A stretch of DNA of 64,000 bases from Fimousia sp045616445 (GCA_045616445.1 JAZLGR010000003.1:124001-188000); one strand, 5' to 3'. Counted from the stretch's first letter, positions 14,464-23,939 are shown. Notes: a model not told the origin generated them from the letters alone. Numbers and translations are program-made.

Positions 14464-15933
14464 ATGTACTACCCAACATTACAACAACTCAAACAATACG
14501 AATCAGATTACAAAGCTGTTCCGGTTTGCTGCAAGATCTTCTCAGACCTTTACACACCGGTGCAGATCATGAAGAAATTAAAGGCAGTCAGCCGACATTG
14601 CTACATGCTTGAGAGTGTGGAGGAATCAAGATATGCGGGAAGATATACCTTCCTTGGCTATGATCCAAAGCTTGAAATCACCTGCAAGGATGGCAAGGTG
14701 ACGATCAACAATGGCACTCCATTCTCCTTCGAGACGAAGACTCCAGCCGACTACATCAGACAGGTGCTTGACTCCTACAAAAGTCCAAAGATTGAAGGAC
14801 TTCCAAGCTTTACCGGCGGGCTGGTAGGATACTTCTCCTACGATTATTTAAAATATATGGAACCTTCTTTAGTGCTCGATGCGAAGGATGAAGAAGGATT
14901 TAACGACTTTGACCTGATGATGTTTGATAAGGTGATCGCCTTTGATAATTATAAGAAGGAAATCATCTTAATCGCCAACATCCGGACCGACAATCTAACA
15001 ATCAATTACGAAAAAGCAAAACTTGAGCTGAAAACCATGGTAACTCTCATCAAGGAAGGGAAAGAAAAGCAGGATAAGCCACTAAAGATTGAAAGCGATT
15101 TTGAAGCTTTATTTAATAAAGAAGAGTTTTGCTCCATGGTGCAGAAAGCCAAAGATTATATCTATGAGGGAGACATTTTCCAGGTGGTGCTCTCTAACCG
15201 AATGGCAGCGAAGGTCAGTGGCAGCTTGCTTGACACTTACCGGGTGTTAAGAGTCATCAATCCTTCCCCATATATGTTCTACTTTAGCAGCGACGACATC
15301 GAAATCGCAGGTGCTTCTCCAGAGACATTGGTGAAGTTGACCGACGACAGCTTATACACCTATCCGCTGGCGGGCACCAGACCGAGAGGCAAGACCCCGG
15401 AGGAAGACCTTCGATTAGAAGAAGAACTGCTCAAAGACCCTAAGGAAATTGCCGAGCACAACATGCTGGTGGATCTTGGTCGAAATGACATCGGAAAGAT
15501 CAGTCAGTTTGGTACCGTCAATGTGGAAAAATACATGGCCGTCGAGCGATATTCCCACGTGATGCACATCGGATCCACGGTAAATGGCATTATCAGGGAT
15601 GACAAGAATGCACTTGATGCGGTGGGCGCCATCTTACCGGCAGGTACCTTATCCGGCGCACCGAAGATCAGAGCTGCCGAAATCATCAATGAATTGGAAG
15701 ATAACAAACGAGGCATCTACGGTGGAGCCATCGGATACCTTGATTTTACCGGTAACTTAGATGTATGCATCGCCATTCGAATCGCTTACAAGAAGAATGG
15801 CCGTGTATTCATCAGATCCGGCGCCGGCATCGTGGCTGACAGCGTACCGGAGACCGAATATATCGAAACACTAAACAAAGCGAGGGCCGTTGTGGAAGCG
15901 GTGAAACAGGCGGAAGGAGGCATAGACGCATGA
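14464..15933 (+). CDS. trpE: Anthranilate synthase component I
   Basis: A 489-aa enzyme converting chorismate to anthranilate with ammonia from TrpG. The N-terminal tryptophan-feedback motif appears as MLESVEESRYAGRY. The C-terminal chorismate-binding domain holds DIFQVVLSNR, SPSPYMFY-type NPSPYMFYF, AGASPE, PLAGTRPRGKTPEED, EHNMLVDLGRNDIGK and the final IRSGAGIVADSVPE. Full length. The ATG follows CAGGAGA. It overlaps trpG by the four bases ATGA, so the two subunits are translationally coupled. Regulation is by the tryptophan T-box and probably by feedback inhibition. Confidence 0.97.
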   Translation: MYYPTLQQLKQYESDYKAVPVCCKIFSDLYTPVQIMKKLKAVSRHCYMLESVEESRYAGRYTFLGYDPKLEITCKDGKVTINNGTPFSFETKTPADYIRQVLDSYKSPKIEGLPSFTGGLVGYFSYDYLKYMEPSLVLDAKDEEGFNDFDLMMFDKVIAFDNYKKEIILIANIRTDNLTINYEKAKLELKTMVTLIKEGKEKQDKPLKIESDFEALFNKEEFCSMVQKAKDYIYEGDIFQVVLSNRMAAKVSGSLLDTYRVLRVINPSPYMFYFSSDDIEIAGASPETLVKLTDDSLYTYPLAGTRPRGKTPEEDLRLEEELLKDPKEIAEHNMLVDLGRNDIGKISQFGTVNVEKYMAVERYSHVMHIGSTVNGIIRDDKNALDAVGAILPAGTLSGAPKIRAAEIINELEDNKRGIYGGAIGYLDFTGNLDVCIAIRIAYKKNGRVFIRSGAGIVADSVPETEYIETLNKARAVVEAVKQAEGGIDA

Positions 15934-16502
15934 TCGTACTAATTGACAACTATGACAGCTTTTCCTACAACCTGTACCAGATGATCGGAAAGCTTAACCC
16001 TGACATCAAAGTCATTCGAAACGACGAGATGACCTGCGAGGAGATCTGGCAAATGCACCCCTCACACCTCATCTTATCGCCTGGTCCGAAGCGTCCTGAT
16101 GACGCAGGGATCTGTTTAGAAGCAGTGAAATACTTCGAAGGCAAGCTTCCAATCTTAGGCGTATGCTTAGGGCATCAATCTATCTGTCAGGCCTATGGTG
16201 CAACCATCACCTATGCGAAGGAACTGATGCATGGAAAGCAGTCAATTCTTACCTTAGAAGAGAACAACATCCTATTTGAAGGCCTGGATAATCCAGTGAA
16301 GGTTGCAAGATATCATTCCTTAGCAGCCGACGCGGACACCATGCCGGAAGAGTTAGAAGTACTGGCCAAAGCCGATGACGGCGAGATCATGGCAGTCAAA
16401 CATAGAGATTACGAAACCTACGGCTTACAGTTCCACCCGGAATCCGTATTAACACCACAGGGCGAGAAGATGTTAGCTAATTTCCTGAGAATCACTCAGT
16501 AA
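15930..16502 (+). CDS. trpG: Anthranilate synthase component II (glutamine amidotransferase)
   Basis: A 190-aa class I glutamine amidotransferase that delivers ammonia to TrpE. Motifs: IDNYDSFSYNL at the N-terminus, LSPGP oxyanion strand, nucleophile Cys in LGVCLGHQ, and the His-Glu pair in QFHPES. Stand-alone subunit, not fused to TrpD. It may also serve p-aminobenzoate synthesis, as in Bacillus; no second copy is visible here. Confidence 0.95.
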   Translation: MIVLIDNYDSFSYNLYQMIGKLNPDIKVIRNDEMTCEEIWQMHPSHLILSPGPKRPDDAGICLEAVKYFEGKLPILGVCLGHQSICQAYGATITYAKELMHGKQSILTLEENNILFEGLDNPVKVARYHSLAADADTMPEELEVLAKADDGEIMAVKHRDYETYGLQFHPESVLTPQGEKMLANFLRITQ

Positions 16503-16570
16503 AAAAATAGAGCAGAATCACCAAATTACATAGAAAAGCACAAAAACAACCATTTAGGAGGACATATACA

Positions 16571-17584
16571 ATGATCAAAGAAGCATTAGCAAAAGTAGTA
16601 GAAGGCAAAGACTTAACATATGATGAAATGAGAGGCATCATGGATGAACTCATGACTGGCGAAGCAGATCAGCTTCAGGCAGCAGCATTCTTAACCGCAC
16701 TTTCCCAGAAAGGGGAAACCATCGAAGAAATTACAGCTGCAGCTGACGGCATGAGAGCCCACGGGGTGCATCTAAACCACGAAATGGACGTACTTGAAAT
16801 TGTAGGAACCGGCGGAGACAAGTCAAACTCCTTTAATATCTCCACAACATCCGCATTTGTCATCTCCGCAGCAGGCGTGAAGGTAGCAAAACATGGCAAC
16901 CGTGCAGCTTCCTCCAAATCCGGCGCAGCAGACTGCTTAGAAGCATTGGGCGTAAACTTAATGGCAGATGAAGCTGTCAGCAAAAAAGCATTGGACGAAG
17001 TTGGTATGTGCTTCTTATTCGCACAGAAATACCACCCAGCAATGCGTTTTGTAGGCCCAATCCGTGGGGCACTTGGTATCCGTACCGTATTTAACATCTT
17101 AGGACCTTTAACAAACCCAGCCAATGCGAACCGTCAGGTTTTAGGTGTATACAGCAGAGAATTAGTAGAACCAATGGCAAAAATCCTTGCAAATTTAGGT
17201 GTAACAGACGCCATGGTAGTATACGGTGAAGATGGACTGGATGAAATCTCTGCATCCGCACCAACCTTAGTATGTGAAATCAGAAAAGACGGTGATTTCA
17301 GAACTTATGAGATCACTCCGGAAACATTTGGTCTGACAAGATGCACAAAAGAAGACTTACTTGGCGGCACAGGCGTTGAGAATGCACAGATCACAAAAGA
17401 TATCTTATCCGGCAAGGACAAAGGTCCAAAACGTACAGCAGTGTTATTGAATGCAGGAGCAGCAATCTACCTTGCAAAGGACGGTATCACATTCGAAGAC
17501 GGCATCAAAGAAGCAGCAGAAGTCATCGATAATGGCAAAGCTTATGCACAGATTCAGAAATTCGTAGATGCAACCAACGCATAA
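16571..17584 (+). CDS. trpD: Anthranilate phosphoribosyltransferase
   Basis: A 337-aa enzyme that transfers the phosphoribosyl group of PRPP to anthranilate. The PRPP/Mg2+ motifs GTGGDKSNSFNIS and KHGNRAASSKSGAADCLEALG are complete, and DGLDEIS provides the second metal site. Full length. The start follows AGGAGG, 68 bp after trpG. It is part of the trpEGDCFBA operon. Confidence 0.97.
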   Translation: MIKEALAKVVEGKDLTYDEMRGIMDELMTGEADQLQAAAFLTALSQKGETIEEITAAADGMRAHGVHLNHEMDVLEIVGTGGDKSNSFNISTTSAFVISAAGVKVAKHGNRAASSKSGAADCLEALGVNLMADEAVSKKALDEVGMCFLFAQKYHPAMRFVGPIRGALGIRTVFNILGPLTNPANANRQVLGVYSRELVEPMAKILANLGVTDAMVVYGEDGLDEISASAPTLVCEIRKDGDFRTYEITPETFGLTRCTKEDLLGGTGVENAQITKDILSGKDKGPKRTAVLLNAGAAIYLAKDGITFEDGIKEAAEVIDNGKAYAQIQKFVDATNA

Positions 17585-17629
17585 GTCTTTTAAAGCATCA
17601 ACGAAATAGTATTTATTGAGGAAATAATC

Positions 17630-18418
17630 ATGATTTTAGATACAATTGCAGCAAAAACAAGAATTCGCGTGGAGGAAGCGAAGGCGAGGGTTTCACTTGA
17701 AGAAGTGAAGGTGAAGGCTGAGGCCATGGATGCCAACACAGGCTTTCCATTCTATCAGGCCCTTGCTAAGAAAGAGCTTTCCTACATCTGCGAAGTGAAG
17801 AAGGCATCCCCATCCAAGGGCATCATCGCTGAGAATTTCCCATATCTTGAAATTGCAAAGGACTATGAGAAGGCTGGCGCATCCGCCATCTCCTGCCTGA
17901 CTGAGCCATACTGGTTCATGGGCAGTGACATGTACTTAAAAGAAATCGCGGCAAATGTTTCCATTCCGGTTCTACGCAAAGACTTCGTGGTAGATGCCTA
18001 CATGATTTACGAGGCAAAGATTCTTGGGGCGTCCGCAGTCCTTTTAATCTGCGCCATCCTAGAGGATGACACCTTAAAAGAATATATCGACATCGCAAAA
18101 AGTCTGGGGCTGACCCCACTGGTGGAAGCCCACGATGGAGCAGAAATCGAAGCTGCCATCAAGGCCGGCGCAGAAGTAATCGGGGTAAATAATCGTGATC
18201 TTCGAGATTTCACCGTAGATGTCAACAACAGCACCAGATATCGTGCGATGATTCCTGATCACATCTTGTTCGTGTCCGAAAGTGGCATCAAAACCAATGA
18301 TGATATCAACGTGTTAAAGGGTAATGGTACCAATGCCGTACTAATTGGGGAAACCCTGATGCGTGCCGCTGATAAGAAAGAGATGCTCGAAGAATTAAAC
18401 GGAGGTCCGGTGGCATGA
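17630..18418 (+). CDS. trpC: Indole-3-glycerol phosphate synthase
   Basis: A 262-aa TIM-barrel enzyme converting CdRP to indole-3-glycerol phosphate. Motifs: CEVKKASPSKG near residue 60, the catalytic Lys in VLRKDFVVDAYMIYEAK, LLICAILED, VEAHD and GVNNRDL, SESGI. Separate from TrpF, unlike the fused enterobacterial form. Overlaps trpF by ATGA. Confidence 0.96.
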   Translation: MILDTIAAKTRIRVEEAKARVSLEEVKVKAEAMDANTGFPFYQALAKKELSYICEVKKASPSKGIIAENFPYLEIAKDYEKAGASAISCLTEPYWFMGSDMYLKEIAANVSIPVLRKDFVVDAYMIYEAKILGASAVLLICAILEDDTLKEYIDIAKSLGLTPLVEAHDGAEIEAAIKAGAEVIGVNNRDLRDFTVDVNNSTRYRAMIPDHILFVSESGIKTNDDINVLKGNGTNAVLIGETLMRAADKKEMLEELNGGPVA

Positions 18419-19023
18419 GTGGCAGAACCAAAGTAAAGATCTGCGGCCTTTCCCGTTCCTGTGATATCGACTATGTCAATGAAGTAAAGCCGGATTACAT
18501 CGGATTTATCATAAATTTCCCCAAAAGCATTCGCAATATCACACCGGCAAAAGCGAAGGAATTAAAGGCAATGTTAGATCCTAAGATCAAAGCAGTGGGT
18601 GTATTCGTTGATGAATCCCCGGAAATCATTGCAAAGCTTGCCGAAGAAGGAACCATCGATCTCATTCAGCTTCATGGAACCGAAGATGAGCAATTCGTCC
18701 ATCAGCTTCGCCGGATGACCGATGCCCCAATCATCAAGGCATTTCAGGGTGGCAGGGTGACAGAAGAAGATCTGATCACATTTCCATGCAATTACGTCTT
18801 GATCGATAGCGGAAAGGGCAGCGGCAAAACATTTGACTGGAGTACCATTCCAACGTCTCCAAAGCCATGGTTTTTGGCAGGCGGCATTGGACTTGATAAC
18901 GTGGAAGATGCGATTAGAATATTAAAACCAGATGTCGTGGATTTAAGCTCCTCTGTGGAGAGCAACGGCGTAAAAGATAGAGAAAAAATATTAGAAATTG
19001 TAAGGAGAATTCGAAATGTCTAA
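18415..19023 (+). CDS. trpF: Phosphoribosylanthranilate isomerase
   Basis: A 202-aa TIM-barrel isomerase. The catalytic Cys is in KVKICGLSR, the general-acid Asp is in VLIDSGKGSGKTFDW, and LAGGIGLDNV and VDLSSSVES form the phosphate site. Overlaps trpC by 4 nt and trpB by 8 nt. Confidence 0.95.
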   Translation: MSGRTKVKICGLSRSCDIDYVNEVKPDYIGFIINFPKSIRNITPAKAKELKAMLDPKIKAVGVFVDESPEIIAKLAEEGTIDLIQLHGTEDEQFVHQLRRMTDAPIIKAFQGGRVTEEDLITFPCNYVLIDSGKGSGKTFDWSTIPTSPKPWFLAGGIGLDNVEDAIRILKPDVVDLSSSVESNGVKDREKILEIVRRIRNV

Positions 19024-20200
19024 AGGAAGATTTGGTGTCCATGGAGGACAGTACATCCCGGAAACACTGATGAATGAAATCATCAATTTGGAAAAAGCAT
19101 ATGAATTTTATAAGAATGATCCGGCATTTAATGCTGAGCTTGACCAGCTCTTAAAAGAATATGCCGGCCGCCCATCCCTCTTATATTATGCAAAAAATAT
19201 GAGTGAAGATCTTGGCGGAGCAAAGATTTACTTAAAACGAGAAGACTTAAACCACACAGGTGCCCACAAGATCAACAACGTACTTGGACAGTGCTTACTG
19301 GCCAAAAAGATGGGCAAGACCAGAGTCATTGCAGAAACCGGTGCAGGACAGCACGGCGTGGCAACTGCAACTGCAGCAGCATTGATGGGTCTTGAATGTG
19401 AAATCTTCATGGGTAAGGAAGATACAGACCGTCAGGCGTTAAATGTATATCGTATGGAATTGCTTGGTGCCAAAGTGCATGCGGTAACAACTGGTACCAT
19501 GACATTAAAGGACGCGGTTAATGACGCAATGCGTGAATGGACAAACCGCGTGGACGATACTTTATATGTGTTAGGCTCCGTAATGGGACCTCATCCATTC
19601 CCAACCATTGTTCGTGATTTCCAGTCTGTCATCTCCAGAGAAGCGAGAGAACAGATTTTAGATTTAGAAGGCAAGCTTCCAAAGGCTGTTATGGCCTGCG
19701 TTGGTGGCGGATCCAATGCTGCCGGTATGTTCTACAACTTTGTTGAAGATGAAGACGTTCGTCTCATCGGCTGCGAAGCTGCCGGACACGGTATCCATAC
19801 TGAAAAACATGCAGCAACCATTGCAAAGGGAACACTTGGCATCTTCCACGGCATGAAATCCTATTTCTGCCAGGATGAATATGGTCAGATTGCTCCAGTA
19901 TATTCCATTTCTGCCGGGCTTGATTATCCGGGCATTGGACCGGAGCATGCAAACTGGCATGATACCGGCCGTGCAGAATATGTGCCGGTAACGGATGAAG
20001 AAGCGGTGGCAGCATTTGAATACCTGGCAAGAACAGAAGGTATCATCTGTGCCATTGAAAGTGCACACGCAGTGGCTCACGCATTGAAGGTTGCAAAGGA
20101 ATACACACCAGAGGATTCCATCATCATCTGTCTTTCCGGACGTGGTGATAAGGATGTGGCGGCCATCGCAAGATACAGGGGGGTACAGATCTATGAGTAG
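19016..20200 (+). CDS. trpB: Tryptophan synthase beta chain
   Basis: A 394-aa PLP enzyme that joins indole and serine. Motifs: FGVHGGQYIPETLMNE, the PLP lysine in NHTGAHKINN, the GAGQHGVATA loop, VGGGSNAAGMF phosphate cradle and CLSGRGDKD. This is the standard TrpB1 type that pairs with TrpA, not the TrpB2 type. Overlaps trpA by 8 nt. Confidence 0.97.
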   Translation: MSKGRFGVHGGQYIPETLMNEIINLEKAYEFYKNDPAFNAELDQLLKEYAGRPSLLYYAKNMSEDLGGAKIYLKREDLNHTGAHKINNVLGQCLLAKKMGKTRVIAETGAGQHGVATATAAALMGLECEIFMGKEDTDRQALNVYRMELLGAKVHAVTTGTMTLKDAVNDAMREWTNRVDDTLYVLGSVMGPHPFPTIVRDFQSVISREAREQILDLEGKLPKAVMACVGGGSNAAGMFYNFVEDEDVRLIGCEAAGHGIHTEKHAATIAKGTLGIFHGMKSYFCQDEYGQIAPVYSISAGLDYPGIGPEHANWHDTGRAEYVPVTDEEAVAAFEYLARTEGIICAIESAHAVAHALKVAKEYTPEDSIIICLSGRGDKDVAAIARYRGVQIYE

Positions 20201-20969
20201 AATTAAGAACGCATTTGAGCATGGCAAAGCATTCATCGCCTTCTTAACCGGCGGTGATCCAACACTTGATAAAAGCGAAGAATTTATCTTAGAAATGGTG
20301 AAAGCAGGGGCAGACCTGATCGAAATCGGCGTACCATTCTCTGATCCGATTGCAGAGGGCGTGGTCATTCAGGAAGCCAACTTACGTGCACTGTCCAACG
20401 GATGCACCACCGATGATTTATTTGAACTCGTTCGACGTGTCCGCTCCAAAACAGACGTGCCGATTGTCTTCTTATTATATTGTAATTCCGTATTCAAATA
20501 CGGCTATGAGAAATTCTGCAGCAAGGGCCAGGAAGTGGGCTTAGACGGCCTGATCATTCCGGATCTTCCTTATGAAGAGAAGAATGAACTTGCACCGATT
20601 GCAGCAGCCCATGACATGGATATCATCTCCCTCATTGCACCAACTTCTGAAGACCGTATCAAGAAGATTGCTGGAGATTCCACAGGCTTTGTCTATGTGG
20701 TTTCCTCCATGGGTGTTACCGGGGTTCGTTCTGAGATCAAGACAGACCTTGCATCCATGTTAGCAAGCATCCGTGAAGCGACAGACAATCCTGCTGCCAT
20801 CGGATTTGGTATCTCCACACCGGCACAGGCGAAGAAGATGGCAGGCATTGCAGACGGTGCCATCGTAGGCTCTGCCATTGTGAAGATCATTGCGCAGTAC
20901 GGCGCAGATGCAACGCCATATATTGTGGATTATGTAAAGAGCATGAAAGCAGCAGTGCTTGAAGCATAG
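20193..20969 (+). CDS. trpA: Tryptophan synthase alpha chain
   Basis: A 258-aa TIM-barrel lyase that releases indole from indole-3-glycerol phosphate. Motifs: catalytic Glu in LIEIGVPFSDPIAEG, catalytic Asp in LIIPDLPYEE, then SSMGVTG and FGISTPAQA. The true start is the ATG at 20193 (MSRIKNAFEHGKAF); upstream in-frame codons lie inside trpB and are not family-like. Last gene of the operon. Confidence 0.96.
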   Translation: MSRIKNAFEHGKAFIAFLTGGDPTLDKSEEFILEMVKAGADLIEIGVPFSDPIAEGVVIQEANLRALSNGCTTDDLFELVRRVRSKTDVPIVFLLYCNSVFKYGYEKFCSKGQEVGLDGLIIPDLPYEEKNELAPIAAAHDMDIISLIAPTSEDRIKKIAGDSTGFVYVVSSMGVTGVRSEIKTDLASMLASIREATDNPAAIGFGISTPAQAKKMAGIADGAIVGSAIVKIIAQYGADATPYIVDYVKSMKAAVLEA

Positions 20970-21018
20970 AAAAAATTTCAAAAATCGATATGAGAAACAT
21001 GAAAAGACACGGGAAATG

Positions 21019-21027
21019 TGATATAAT
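21019..21027 (+). promoter_or_regulatory. Extended -10 promoter of the esterase gene
   Basis: TGATATAAT is a TGN-TATAAT extended -10. No good -35 is seen. The same stretch (ACACGG with CCGTGT plus TTTTTT, 21006-21050) could also fold into a weak trp operon terminator. Confidence 0.45.
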
Positions 21028-21108
21028 AGGTCACGTTGACCGTGTTTTTTCTGTCTTTAGGGGACGGACAAGGGCGGAATAAATTTTGAAAAGGGATTTA
21101 ATACAGAT

Positions 21109-21867
21109 ATGAAGAGAGAATTAATTACACATTACAGCGAATATTTAAACAGAGACATGCACATCTTAGTTCATGGCGAACCAGGCGGCACACCTATGGT
21201 GGCATTCCCATGCCAGGATGGTATGTGCGATAACTGGGAAAGCTTTGGCATGCAGGATACCATCGGTGATTTCATCGAGAATGGTGATGTTCAGTTATTC
21301 TCTGTTGACACAGTAGATACAGAAAGCTGGTCTGATGACAATGGTGATCCAGGTCATCGTTCCTGGATTCAGGAGATGTATTACAACTACATCATCGAAG
21401 AAGCTCTTCCATTGATCCGCAAAATCAACGGCACAGACAAGCTTCCAATCTCCATCGGATTCTCCCTTGGAGCAACTCATGCAGCAATCGTTGCATTCCG
21501 TAGACCAGACCTTTTTGGCTGTCTCCTTGGATGTTCCGGATGCTATGACGCAGATTTCTTCTGGCATGGCTACTCTGACGAACGCGTATTCAACAACAAC
21601 CCGGTTCAGATCTTAGAATATTTACCAGCTGACCACCCATACATCGACATTTACAAAGACCGTAAATATGTCATCTGTGTTGGACAGGGCCGTTGGGAAG
21701 AAGAAGGTCTTCGTACAGCAGCAATGTTAGAAAGATCCTGCAACGAAAAGGATATCAACATCTGGATCGACCGCTGGGGCTATGATGTAGACCATGACTG
21801 GCCATGGTGGAGAGTAGAGATCCGTTACTACTTACCTTGGTTCTTAGGCCAGACAGAAATCAGATAA
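21109..21867 (+). CDS. Esterase-family alpha/beta hydrolase
   Basis: A 252-aa cytosolic protein (no signal peptide) of the esterase family related to COG4947. The nucleophile elbow is GFSLGA (Ser about 124). A final His lies in DVDHDWPWW, and Asp residues in IWIDRWGYD may complete the triad. The substrate is unknown. The gene is monocistronic: a possible promoter lies in front and a strong terminator follows. GAAAAGGGA acts as the ribosome binding site. Confidence 0.82.
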   Translation: MKRELITHYSEYLNRDMHILVHGEPGGTPMVAFPCQDGMCDNWESFGMQDTIGDFIENGDVQLFSVDTVDTESWSDDNGDPGHRSWIQEMYYNYIIEEALPLIRKINGTDKLPISIGFSLGATHAAIVAFRRPDLFGCLLGCSGCYDADFFWHGYSDERVFNNNPVQILEYLPADHPYIDIYKDRKYVICVGQGRWEEEGLRTAAMLERSCNEKDINIWIDRWGYDVDHDWPWWRVEIRYYLPWFLGQTEIR

Positions 21868-21888
21868 TGAAATGAATGCATAAAAATA

Positions 21889-21918
21889 CCGTCGCACGTG
21901 ATTGTGCGGCGGTTTTTT
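21889..21918 (+). terminator. Terminator of the esterase gene
   Basis: CCGTCGCAC (21889-21897) pairs with GTGCGGCGG (21904-21912) with one G-U pair, then TTTTTT. Confidence 0.9.
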
Positions 21919-21929
21919 ACTATATATAT

Positions 21930-22580
21930 CTATCGCAGTGTATATGGATTAAATGCCAGACTCCCATCATAATAAAGCACGTCGTCTCCAACTAATGTGC
22001 CGATGCCATCCTTTACCTCGATGATATTGACCACGCAGTTTGGTGGCACCACACCGTGCCAGAAATCAGTTTTGTCCTCATACACGTGGTGCAGCAGGGC
22101 TCTGGTGGCACATCCGTGGGTGGATACAAGAATGGTCTTACCTGCAAGGTCTTCTCTGTGGATGATCTCCTGGTAGAACTCTCCCATGCGATGGATGACT
22201 TCGACGATGCTTTCCCCGCCCGGTGCACCGGGATAATGGAAGCAGTCGCGGTAGAAATCAAAGTAAATGTCGGGATCCACCTCCATATTGTCGTCGGTAC
22301 AGCCAAGGCCTTCCCAGTCGCCCCAGGAGATTTCCTTCAGGCGGTCATCTAGGATATATTTCGGTTTGGAAGTGCCGCCGGCAATCACCAACTCAGCAGT
22401 TCTATATGCTCTCTTTAACGGGCTGGTAAACACATAGTCAAATGTAACGTCGCATAATCCCTCTCCTGTCAGAATGGCAGTGTTCTCACCGTTTTCGTTC
22501 AATGGGATGTCAAGCCATCCCTGAACACACCCTTTTTTGTTGTATTCAGTCTCTCCATGTCGGATTACATAGATTTTCAT
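21930..22580 (-). CDS. Histidine phosphatase family protein (phosphoglycerate mutase-like)
   Basis: A 216-aa enzyme of the histidine phosphatase superfamily. The phospho-accepting His is in VIRHGETEYN near residue 8; TSPLKRAYRTAEL, the acid WGDWEGL and the second catalytic His in VSTHGCATRAL are all present. It could be a broad phosphatase, a cofactor phosphatase or a mutase; sequence alone does not decide. The start is MKIYVIRHGE at 22580, preceded by GGAGAAAG on the minus strand; a longer frame exists upstream but has no family match. Confidence 0.88.
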   Translation of the reverse strand: MKIYVIRHGETEYNKKGCVQGWLDIPLNENGENTAILTGEGLCDVTFDYVFTSPLKRAYRTAELVIAGGTSKPKYILDDRLKEISWGDWEGLGCTDDNMEVDPDIYFDFYRDCFHYPGAPGGESIVEVIHRMGEFYQEIIHREDLAGKTILVSTHGCATRALLHHVYEDKTDFWHGVVPPNCVVNIIEVKDGIGTLVGDDVLYYDGSLAFNPYTLR

Positions 22581-22635
22581 TCTTCTTTCTCCTTTGGTTC
22601 GAAATCTATAGATAACTATATGATAAGCTATAAAT

Positions 22636-22652
22636 ATTACAAAAGTGTTACA
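22636..22652. promoter_or_regulatory. WalR-like box upstream of the NlpC/P60 gene
   Basis: On the minus strand this reads TGTAAC-N5-TGTAAT, a full match to TGTWAH-N5-TGTWAH. It lies 17 nt before the -35, a position suited to activation. WalRK commonly controls NlpC/P60 endopeptidases. Confidence 0.5.
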
Positions 22653-22669
22653 AAATGTGAAATAAAATG

Positions 22670-22698
22670 TTGACATCCGGATTTATATCGGTTATAGT
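22670..22698 (+). promoter_or_regulatory. Promoter of the NlpC/P60 gene
   Basis: TTGACA (22670-22675), 17-nt spacer, TATAGT (22693-22698). Confidence 0.8.
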
Positions 22699-22740
22699 AC
22701 ATATTGTTGAAAAGTGAAGAGGTCTTTTAAGGAGGTCTAG

Positions 22741-23808
22741 ATGATTAAAAGATTAAAAGTATCTATTGCAACAGTTGCAATGGCAGCAATGTTATTAACT
22801 GGTACACAGACAACAGATGTATCTGCATTCTCTTTCTCTTTCTTAACAGGTTCTAAAGAAACAACAAAAGCAGAAGCTGAGAAAGAAAAAGACAAAGAAG
22901 CAGCAAAAGAAGAAGCAACCGACAAAGACGATAAAGAAGAAGAAAAAGATTATACAGGATTTGCAGTAGCAAATATCAAAAAAGGAGAAGCGCTTAACAT
23001 CCGTAGAGCCGCTGATGGAGATGCATCCATCAAGGGCCGTCTGAAAAAGGGCAATATGATGAAGGTCATTAAGAAAGGTGACGAATGGACAAAGGTTCGT
23101 TCTGGTGCTGTAAAAGGCTATGTAAAGAATGATTACTTAGTATATGACAACGACATCAAAGAATATGCGGAAGAAAACTTATCCAAGTATGCTACAATCC
23201 AGACAGAAACCTTACGAGTTCGTTCCAAAGCATCTGAAGATTCTTCCATCCTCACATTAGTGGATGGTGAAAAATCCTATAAGGTTAAGAGCTTAAAGAA
23301 CGACGAATGGACAAAGATCAAGACAAAAGACGGTGTAGGTTATGTTAGCGCAGACTATGTAACCATTGATTACCTCTTTGGTACAGCAAAGACAATCGCA
23401 CAGATCAATGCAGAAGAAAACAGAGGCTCCAGTTCCGGTAGCTCTGGAAGCTCTGACAGCTCCAGCAGAGGCGGTTCCAGCGTATTAGGATATGCTTCCC
23501 AGTTCGTTGGTAATCCATACAGATGGGGCGGTTCCAGTTTGACAGGCGGTACAGACTGTTCCGGTTTCGTTATGTCCGTATACAGACACTTCGGTGTATC
23601 TCTTCCACACAGCTCCAGTGCAATGCGTGGTGTAGGTAGAAGAGTTAGTGTTTCCGATATGAGACCTGGTGACATCGTATGTTACAGTGGTCACGTAGGA
23701 ATCTACGCTGGTGGTGGCCAGTTATTATCCGCTTTAGGTAAGAAGTGGGGTATCACATACAACAGCGTACATTATAAGAAGATTATCACAGTAAGACGTA
23801 TCTTCTAA
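22741..23808 (+). CDS. Secreted SH3 / NlpC-P60 peptidoglycan endopeptidase
   Basis: A 355-aa exported protein. Signal peptide 1-29; a Lys/Glu-rich low-complexity linker 39-70; two bacterial SH3 domains (about 71-135 and 150-208); a Ser/Gly linker 228-247; and an NlpC/P60 domain 248-355. The catalytic Cys273 (TDCSGF) and His318 (SGHVGIY) are present. The third polar residue, often His, is Ser330 or nearby (GGQLLSALG), so the triad is atypical. It should cut D-glutamyl-diamino acid bonds in wall peptides. Start follows AAGGAGG. The gene stands alone with its own promoter and terminator and a WalR-like box. Confidence 0.92.
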   Translation: MIKRLKVSIATVAMAAMLLTGTQTTDVSAFSFSFLTGSKETTKAEAEKEKDKEAAKEEATDKDDKEEEKDYTGFAVANIKKGEALNIRRAADGDASIKGRLKKGNMMKVIKKGDEWTKVRSGAVKGYVKNDYLVYDNDIKEYAEENLSKYATIQTETLRVRSKASEDSSILTLVDGEKSYKVKSLKNDEWTKIKTKDGVGYVSADYVTIDYLFGTAKTIAQINAEENRGSSSGSSGSSDSSSRGGSSVLGYASQFVGNPYRWGGSSLTGGTDCSGFVMSVYRHFGVSLPHSSSAMRGVGRRVSVSDMRPGDIVCYSGHVGIYAGGGQLLSALGKKWGITYNSVHYKKIITVRRIF

Positions 23809-23846
23809 TTTATATGCATTTGAAAATTGAATCAGAATATTCATAG

Positions 23847-23881
23847 AAAACTGATCATCGAGTCATCGATGATCAGTTTTT
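23847..23881 (+). terminator. Terminator of the NlpC/P60 gene
   Basis: AAAACTGATCATCGA (23847-23861) pairs perfectly with TCGATGATCAGTTTT (23866-23880) around GTCA. The symmetric A/T ends allow use in both directions. Confidence 0.85.
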
Positions 23882-23930
23882 GCATTTTATTGTTAATTTT
23901 TGTTTATATTTATAATTATAGAACAGTTTA

Positions 23931-23939
23931 TGCTATAAT
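23931..23939 (+). promoter_or_regulatory. Extended -10 promoter of the GH2 pair
   Basis: TGCTATAAT (TGN plus perfect TATAAT), with AT-rich sequence and no clear -35. Confidence 0.55.

Noticed and set aside
20091..20192. Longer N-terminus of trpA
   Set aside because: It overlaps trpB deeply and has no match to TrpA; the ATG at 20193 gives the normal start.
19664..20368. 234-codon minus-strand frame opposite trpB-trpA
   Set aside because: Antisense shadow of two clear enzymes; no start signal.
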